Origin: Chaunax sp. Z400
Taxonomy: Eukaryota > Chordata > Actinopteri > Lophiiformes > Chaunacidae
Reading direction: 5' to 3'
Assembly: GCA_037577475.1 (NCBI GenBank)
Contig: CM075189.1
Coordinates: forward strand, 18,143,839 to 18,207,838
DNA: 64,000 nucleotides
Made by a program: the position numbers and the translations under genes. The number at the start of each line of letters is the position of its first letter. Position 1 is the stretch's first letter. Shown in pieces: positions 56,401 through 64,000 of this stretch. A model generated the notes under the pieces. It was given only the letters and a program-made list of their open reading frames with translations, was not told where the DNA came from and searched no databases.

Positions 56401-59400
56401 GGTTTTAATCTAATTAAAATTGACTGTTTGCTCTATTAATTGGCTTTCTTTTATTCAAATAAAAAATAACCACAATGACAACAACAACTCAATACTATAT
56501 ACAGTTTGTACAGGTCTCAGTAACCCCACACAACCCCTAAACAATCTTATACAATAAAACAATCTCTCAGCAAAATAATGACTTCTTACACCAATACAAT
56601 ATCTTAACTTATATAATGTGACATATCAGAGATTTTCACAATTGAACAGGAGAATCGATCTGTTTGCCATCATAGGTTTCTGGCTAACATGAAAACAAAT
56701 TCACCTGTTTGCGTACTTTCAAATAATATTCTGTATACTGCTAAGTCAGCTTTAAAGTGGGCTGGGGAGCATTTTTTTTTTTTTTGGGGGTTTTTTTTGG
56801 AACTCCCAAAGACATTGTAATCTGATTACTGTAATTATTCCTCATTTGAGACAGCCTGGAGAAGCTCAAGCTACTTTCTATAGATATATGTAGGTATATA
56901 GACATTCTGGTAAATATTTGTCTTGCATATGATTCCCATGTTTCTTTATCTATTGCAAACTTAAGCAATGTACAACAAGATGTTCTTAACTAGATCCATA
57001 AGCCTACAATGGTGCAAGTCTATCTGAGGTCAGTTTTTGTAACTCTAAGAATACCATTTTGACACAAAGCATGAACACTTTAGATGGCCCAGAAAAATTC
57101 TTCTCAACAAGTGAGAAGCCTTTTGTCTCATTCCAGGAGTAGGCGGTCCGCGTGTAAACCTCAGGAGTGAACAGCAAATAGAGGATTTGATTCCAGTATA
57201 ATCTTGGCAGTGATACACTGTGTGCATGAGTGTATGCAAGAATCAACCAGAAGCAGGCATTATTCAAGTGCAGCTTTTACCTTTGGGGGAAAAAAAAGAA
57301 ATACATTACCTTTGTACTGATATATTATATTGCCTTCCCCACATGGCTTATCACTAAAGACTTGCACAGGAGCTAGTCTGTTTTCTCCCCACTGCTTGGA
57401 TCCTAGACACTAGTAAAAAAGTGTTGAGGCAATATATATTTATACAGGGCCTATCTGGAGAGCTAACCTGCAAGGCTATTATTTTGAGCTCTGATAACAT
57501 TTAATTGGCTGGCAATCTGACCATAAATACAGAGTGTACATTGCAAGATGGCAGACCGTTCTAGGCTTTGTGAAGGAGAAAGGGAGTTAAGGTGTTGACC
57601 TTGTCTAAACTTCAGCCTTTCCGTCGCTGTCAACAGGGCAACTCTGCCGCAACCACTTCCCCACCAGGACCTGGTTGCACACCGCACCAGACAAGGTTGG
57701 ACTGGTTGTCATAGTCTGATTGTATTATAGAACAATAACAAGCAAACAAATAAGAAAAAAAACAACCTCTCAAACCTCAATCATCAATGAGCTCCCATTA
57801 AGCTGGCCTTGCCAAACTACCAATGGCAAGTTGATGTAAGTAGCTTGGAAGGTTTAGTCATCAGGCAGGTCTTTGATTGTTGAAACTCTGTCCAATTTCT
57901 CAAGGCTGCAAGGCAATCTCAAAGTCATTGACATGGCATTGAACTGAAATAAAAGATTTACAAATAATGTAAAAAATCTTAACAGGTTTTTTTACCGATG
58001 CAGTAACTAGGATACCGGAATCCCCTGTCATTTTTTTTGCTCATTGTAAAAGAAAAATGCATGTGATTCAGTAGTGTTAAAGATGTGACAGTGTGCCAAC
58101 GGACAAAAAAATTATGTTTTTTGTATCCAAGTGCAAGTACCTCTTTGTGACAGTTATGGTTGTCCCCCTTACCTCCTCTCTTCCCCTTTTTAATAAATAT
58201 GAAGCAAGACAATGAAACTGCTAAAAAGAGAAGCTCTCAACGAGGCTCATGATAGCAATTGTATGAGTCAGCATAAGCATCTGGGAACCAAGCTAATGTC
58301 ACCAAATCCACGGGGAGGAGGCAGGACAAACACAGTTTACTTGTCGGTGCAGAAGGAGCCCGCATCTGGCAAGTGTGTCACTGCTGGTGAGATAATGAGG
58401 GTAAAGACAGAGTAAAGACTGGACTGGACAATTACGACAACACAGAAAAAAAAAAATAATTTACTTCCAATACACAGTTTCTTTATTCATATATAATAAA
58501 GCCACCATCATAATTCACCAATAGTTACAGATATACACATGCATTTCTGGTCTTATTGATGTATTACACTGTTAAGAGTATTTATTGATTGAAACATAAA
58601 CAGAGAAATATGACAGCTTCTCAGAAACTAGTAAACTGCAAATAGGTTGTATCTATATCCTTTAGAATTTTATCATAAACCATATTTATCATGGACCTTT
58701 GAAAATAGAGTGGAGTTGATTATATATATCAAATATCATATATCATATATTTTGTTTACACGCTAAAATTCATGTTAGGTGTTAAAGTGATTTGAAAAAA
58801 AAAACATTTTTTTTTATTTGTGACTGTTTTAATGCATGGGCCTTAAACAGATCACATGAATTATTTTCCTGATCTATTTGGACCAGTAGATAACATATTC
58901 TCTGGTCTGTATCCATTGTGTCACGTGCATGATTCAGCCTCTTATTTGCTGGACTGCATTTCTGCATGTGACAAAGACGTTCTTCCAGTTACTGCTATGT
59001 TCACTTGTATCATGTGCTGTGCTTGTTTTTTATGCGTGCAGGTTTAGAGACTAATTACACACCTTAAAACAGCTGGAATTCTCACATTTATCATTGTTTT
59101 GCCTCTTTTTTTCATGCGCAAGACCCAATGTCTTTATTATCTTAAAAACAAGCATTCAAAAACTGATTTGGACGTTTATTACCATGGCAGCAGACAGAGC
59201 TTTGAAGGATTCGGGTCAGCCCTTGTCTCGTCAGCTACTTTCACTTCTACTTCGGTAAAAAAAAAAAAAAAAAAAAATACATTTAGTATAAAATGCTTCT
59301 ACTCTACACTTCTGGTCACATCCTGTGAAGCATTTTGAAATGTACTCTTGTAATAATGGAAGGAGGAGGAGGACTTTGCAAATATGTCCACTAGTCCTCC

Positions 59401-61195
59401 TTTCATTATGGAGGTTATTATTTCTTTCTATGAAAAGTTGTTTTTTTGCAACCGAACTGATCCAACTTTAATCCAACTTTTGATGCCACTCAGTCACTAG
59501 GGTGGCGTTTGCTTCTCATGAAGAAAATTGAAAACTCTCTTCTCGGTTTTGATGGCCGCATAAACATGTTGGTTTTCTGGATATAAATAATATTTTGAAA
59601 TACGATTTGGCAAGGAAAAAATAACTCGAGTCGTTTTTGTTTTTATGAAATTTGTAGGCTAAGCCTGACAAAATGAGACTTCATTTTACAACAAAATAAT
59701 AATGAAATTAGCTCACAAATTAAACAAGGAAGCGAGAGACACAAGCCGTAAGAAACACAGTTAGATCTGTACAGAGGCACTGGAGGGGGAAAAAAAAGAG
59801 ACTTCCTGCTGGGTGACACAGTCCTGAGTGTGGGCTCCATCTGCATAGTGCTCATCTACACTCATTATGCTGATTAATCACTCTACACCACCCACTTTCA
59901 GCCACACTCCAATCACCATTCATCCACATGGACAACTACACACACATACATCAGAGGTAAGAGTAGGAAGTAGGACTAGGAAGATGCATCTGCATGGCGT
60001 GGGCAATACTAAAAATAAATGCATTCACCATTTTCCTAATGATGTAAGGAGTGAATAATTGTTTGCACCTAAAACAGAGTTAAATAAAGTATGAAGACGA
60101 AATAGTGAACAAAAGAAAAGAAACAATGATGACAGTGTCTTTGAATAAAGGTTATATGCAAGATGAAACCTAAATTACCCTTAATTATAAGTACTCTCTT
60201 CTTGTTGTTCCTATTCACAGCCTTGATAGCTTACCTAGCCAGCTTGTTTCTTTTTACACTTATCAATTAAAACATATATAATAGGCTCTACTAAGCACAA
60301 ATGGCTTATTACTCAAAAATGACAAATTTGATGATGGTAGATTCTGATGTAAAACATTTATCGACACAGCTACCATCATAGGTAGATACAGTTTCGTCTT
60401 CATATTCTATAACAACAGTGGTAAACCTGTTGTTGGTCTGATTTCGACGCTTTTTTTCTTATTGATGGGGCATTGCAGTGTAACAAAGTTTTAGGCAATA
60501 ATGGAAACTCCAACCTTGAAGAAGCTCTCCTATATTCATGTGCACTGATGAAGAGCTCTGATAAATAAGGATTACGTTTTAAATGGTCTTTTCACACTCG
60601 ATACAAGGAGGAAATAAAGCACCACAAAACTCAACTCAGTTTATAATTAATCGTGCCTTTGCATTGTTTTGCCAAGACGAGTGACAAGCAAGTGGGTAAT
60701 TGAGAAATGGAAGGAATGGTGAAAATAGATAGGATCAAGGAAACAAGAGTGATTTTCATAATGCATCTAAAGCTATGCAACCAATCTTATTATCTTCCTT
60801 CTCCATCGACGTGTCTAATGTAATGATTTGTCAGCCGGATGTGGCATTGTGCTGGCCTTGATGTACCCCTACAATGTGTCACACTGGCAGAGTGGATAGA
60901 TAGGGGTTGATTGGCTCTCCGCATTCTGCATTAGGGCCCATCAACGCCTCAGAGATGAAGCACGCACTCCTGAATGCTGGCAGACGGTCCTGGCTTTCAC
61001 CATTCATCCAGACTCCATATGAACCCTTGCAATCCCCCACTTCTTTTCATCTCCGTGCACCCGGTATACAAGCATATGCACAATGCAAGCTAAAGGATAG
61101 GCAGTGTCAGTTATCCCCTCTGTATTCCAGTCCCTCCACAGTTTTTGGCATTCATCATCCAACCAATAAATATGTGCAAGGTACATGCAAATGTC

Positions 61196-61199
<4 letters not shown>
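56401..61199. other. Intronic sequence without recognised features
   Basis: AT-rich, with T/G homopolymers at 56771-56800, a poly-A run at 59258-59277 and AT-rich palindromic words near 58720-58752. No exon with FH2 similarity was seen. A 163-codon frame starting at 60907 owes its length to the (CA)n array inside it. Confidence 0.5.

Positions 61200-61285
<86 letters not shown>
61200..61285. repeat. (CA)43 microsatellite
   Basis: 86 bases of uninterrupted CA. Confidence 0.98.
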
Positions 61286-61288
<3 letters not shown>

Positions 61289-61754
61289 TTGCAATATCCA
61301 TAGTGTTAGTGAACAGAGGCCACTTTTGTATATTAGGCCAGTTTCCTCAAACTCTAAAAGGCATCAGTGACAATGAAGAGAACAATGAAAGACAATAATG
61401 AACATTGGCTCAGTGAAACTATATGGAGCCTCAGACATCTTGGTAAAGGTCTGCTTTTAAAGGGAAGACAGCCTTACAAAGCTTTTCATTACTATTGTTG
61501 GTTGGCAACAGTAAGGGGAGGTTCTGTAGACCCTGTCTGTGTGAGAAAGAGTCAGGCACTTCTGCTCTGAGCTCCAGGGCCCTGCTTGTATTGTGTTTGG
61601 CAGTACAGGAAAACTAAACCCTTCAGTTTTTGTTTTTTCTTTGTTTGTTTTTTTAATTGATGCTTTGCTATGTGCATATTCTACCTTAACTTTCATTGTT
61701 TTAATTATGATGTGACTATGCACATGATGTTGTTGCTGCTGACTTGAGTTGGTG

Positions 61755-61842
61755 TAGGGCTGGGCTATTAATCAAATTTAAGTACGATTACAATCTTGTC
61801 TTCCCCTCAAAATATCTGAGACAAAACAATGATTGTGTAGCA
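61755..61842. repeat. Probable short interspersed repeat fragment (GGGCTGGGCTATTAATC type)
   Basis: AGGGCTGGGCTATTAATCAA followed by a TTTAAGTACGATTACAATCT block resembles a dispersed teleost sequence of the form GGGCTGGGCGATTAATCG...GATTACGAT. Only the left part is recognisable. Confidence 0.45.
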
Positions 61843-64000
61843 TTGTTGCAAGTCGCAACAATGCTAAACTATAATGTACATTACAAGTGGAAGATAATGT
61901 AAGTAGTATATGCTATTATTGTATTATCACATGCTGATATGTCATTCATTCTCATTATGTTCCAACTGACAGGATGAGAGGGGGAAAAAAAAATATTTGT
62001 TTGAATTATTTATGCACTGAGTCATTTTCACCCTTTGCTCAGGATATTTCTGTAATGAATGACTGCATGTTACTGCAGTGATGGTTTGTACCAAAATTAT
62101 TCCTCTCAGTTCAGTGACAAAATATTCTGTAGGGATTTACTTGGCTGGAATTTGTATTTAGATGTCCCACTGTAGCAGTTAAAATACTGCTGGAACCCTT
62201 TGTGCCTTGTGGAAATGGTCCCTGGAAAATGATTAAATAAGTTCACGTGGCTGACAATGCGGTTGTTGTTGTATTACATATGCTTGGCAATCTCAGGAAG
62301 AAACTGTGTCCAAAGGCATCGTTAGGAAGATTTCTTACTTACACTGGGAGGGATTAAGTTGTATTGGTGTCCAGGAATGCAGATTAAGGCGTGGCAAGTG
62401 TACTCCCCAAGCTCTCTAACCGTCTTCTTTTATCTATTTTTCTTGTACAATTTTTCTGCATGACTACCTTGACTCCCAAGTTGCTTAATTAGCACATCTT
62501 GTTTTTTGTTTTGTTTTACTTTTAATTTGCAGTTTACAAACCATTATCTTTTTTCAGTCTAATCCTCTCTTATGCCTCCATCATATGGGCTGTTGTGTCT
62601 CATGCAGTATATACAGCATGGTTTCGCCATTGTAGAGTCGCTCCGGTGTCCATTTTTTGACCCACTTCTAAGTTAACCATGTTACATCAAAACTCATCAC
62701 TACACTGGCCTCAGTGGATCAGAACCCATTTATAACCACAAAGGATTATATTTAGTCATGGAAACGATGTTTAGATTCAAATATTGACAGTATAAATAGT
62801 CAAATTTGGACATGTGATACAGAAGTAGCTAACTTGATATCAAAATGCTGTTGATTTTATGTGTTCCATGAATATATAATCTTTTTTTATGTTTAACAAT
62901 CAATATTTTAAAAACACACACAAACATTACAAAAACACTATAAATGGTATTATCACAAATGTGAATTCCTTTTCAAAAGGAAATACTCCTCCGACAATAC
63001 TCATTTATAATCAGTATTACCCTAGGTTTTGTGCAAATGCACCAGAATATTAAATAATCTTAATGATGAAATGTGAGCACTTACTGGTTGACATATGTGG
63101 GCTTTTAAGCCATCAGTGGGAAATTAGTTTTCATTTTAAGGATTTTGAATTAGCTGCAGAATGTTATACATAAAAAAAAGAAAAGAAAAATATACTGATA
63201 TTTTTTGGGGGGGGGGTTTCTTGCATATCCTGATTTAACATATAATTCTATTTCAAATTCAGGAAACAGGAATTTTTGCAACATGTTGTACACACATACA
63301 CACATAGAGAGAGAGAGAGAGAGAGAGATTGGCAGAAGATGCTGAAATAAATTAAATTCTGCATTGACTATTTTTGCTGTTTACTAATTCATATCAACAC
63401 AAGTTAGTCATGACTATGACACATATAGTATACATCACACCTTTCACATGAGCTTTGCAGTATATATTTGCTGTTCTTCTACCCAACTGGATATACAATA
63501 TGAATAAAAAAAAAATATTTCTACATTTTGGCCCTTGAGGAAATGCATACGTGGATGTTCTCTCCAATTATTATCTCTAGGTATTAAATAATAATAGTAA
63601 ACTCTAGCCTTCAGAGTCAGCTTTTGGCTTCGCATTACCTGTACTTCTCTTCACCTCGCCATGGCAACAACCTTTTCTGTCAGGTCTCACTGGAGTCATT
63701 CGCATTAGCCTTCCTTGTTATTATTGTTTATCTCTCTTGTCAGTCACCGAGATCACCATGACGCTTATCCATATGCATGAACTCATTACACGTAGTAGCG
63801 CATTGGCTGGAGGTCAGGCGGTGCCCATGCCAGTCTTGTTCTCAGCTGTAATAACAGGTGACTGCAGCAGCCTGGTATTTTGTTGGGCATCATTTGCATG
63901 GTGTTGAAGTGCACATGTGGGGCCATGTGATAAATATGGCTATGCATCGGGCCTGTTAGATTAGAGCTTATGCAGGAGAAACGGAGTCCCCCTTGGGCTT
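61843..64000. other. Intronic sequence without recognised features
   Basis: AT-rich. It includes a G run at 63209-63217 and a (GA)n run at 63306-63328. The last 400 bases (63600-64000) have a higher density of mixed-composition words and could be a non-coding conserved block, which is only a suspicion. Confidence 0.5.
63306..63328. repeat. (AG)n short array
   Basis: About 23 bases of uninterrupted AG, preceded by ACACACATACACACATAG. Confidence 0.93.

Larger units (their letters stand above)
55518..64000 (+). other. Formin intron downstream of the second FH2 exon (3' end outside window)
   Basis: This intron starts with GTAAGA in phase 0. I looked for the next FH2 segment (a KHLPE-like then EPEQF-like peptide) and did not see it, so the intron is at least 8.4 kb long. 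It contains a repeat related to two others in the window (56128-56400), poly-A/T tracts (for example 59258-59277), a (CA)n array at 61200-61285, a probable non-autonomous repeat at 61755-61842 and a short (GA)n run at 63306-63328. The remainder appears unique and AT-rich. Confidence 0.75.

Noticed and set aside
60907..61398. 163-codon open frame
   Set aside because: A third of it is (CA)n-encoded Thr/His and the rest matches no family I know.
55518..64000. Search for the next FH2 exon (KHLPE / EPEQFGVV segment)
   Set aside because: No matching peptide with an AG acceptor and GT donor was found by reading; it probably lies beyond the window.

Overview
The window looks like 64 kb of a ray-finned fish (teleost) nuclear genome. 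The evidence is spliceosomal exons with vertebrate-type splice sites, an AT-leaning base composition, many long (CA/TG)n and (TA)n microsatellites, tRNA-headed SINE-like repeats of kinds that are common in teleosts, and a decayed L2/Rex1-type LINE. There are no bacterial genes, operons, CRISPR arrays or phage modules.

Only two coding segments can be supported. They lie 3.5 kb apart on the + strand (51796-51897 and 55423-55517). Their phases agree: the serine codon of the motif AQNLSIFLGS is split 1+2 across the intron. Together they encode about 66 residues of the early formin-homology-2 (FH2) domain of a Diaphanous-related formin, an actin-nucleating Rho effector. DIAPH2 is the favoured paralogue and DIAPH3 the main alternative. 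No neighbouring exon was recognised upstream or downstream, so the rest of the window is read as intron: more than 51.7 kb before the first exon, 3.5 kb between the exons, and more than 8.4 kb after the second.

Layout. 1-4847 is unique-looking intron. 4848-5120 is a SINE-like element with an internal deletion. 8514-8880 is a diverged tandem duplication (period about 177 bp) containing an 18-bp palindrome. 11535-11700, 22335-22455 and 56128-56400 appear to be three fragments of one teleost repeat family. 16567-16861 is a tRNA-derived SINE-like element on the minus strand. 21636-22077 is a structured TG/TA array with a 14-bp higher-order period. 23935-24110, 29505-29935 and 61755-61842 are probable non-autonomous repeats. 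45055-46560 is a 5'-truncated, frameshifted LINE on the minus strand with recognisable reverse-transcriptase motifs. 52930-53060 is an older LINE C-terminal fragment. Long dinucleotide arrays lie at 14760, 17761, 29107, 32167, 32699, 52347 and 61200.

The numerous small open reading frames are what AT-rich intron and stop-free dinucleotide repeats produce by chance. I found no previously undescribed gene system. The items most worth checking are the formin paralogue and its split-codon exon pair, several perfect hairpins in unique sequence, the 177-bp tandem unit, the 14-bp TATG array, and a few TAAT-rich blocks that could be conserved non-coding elements.
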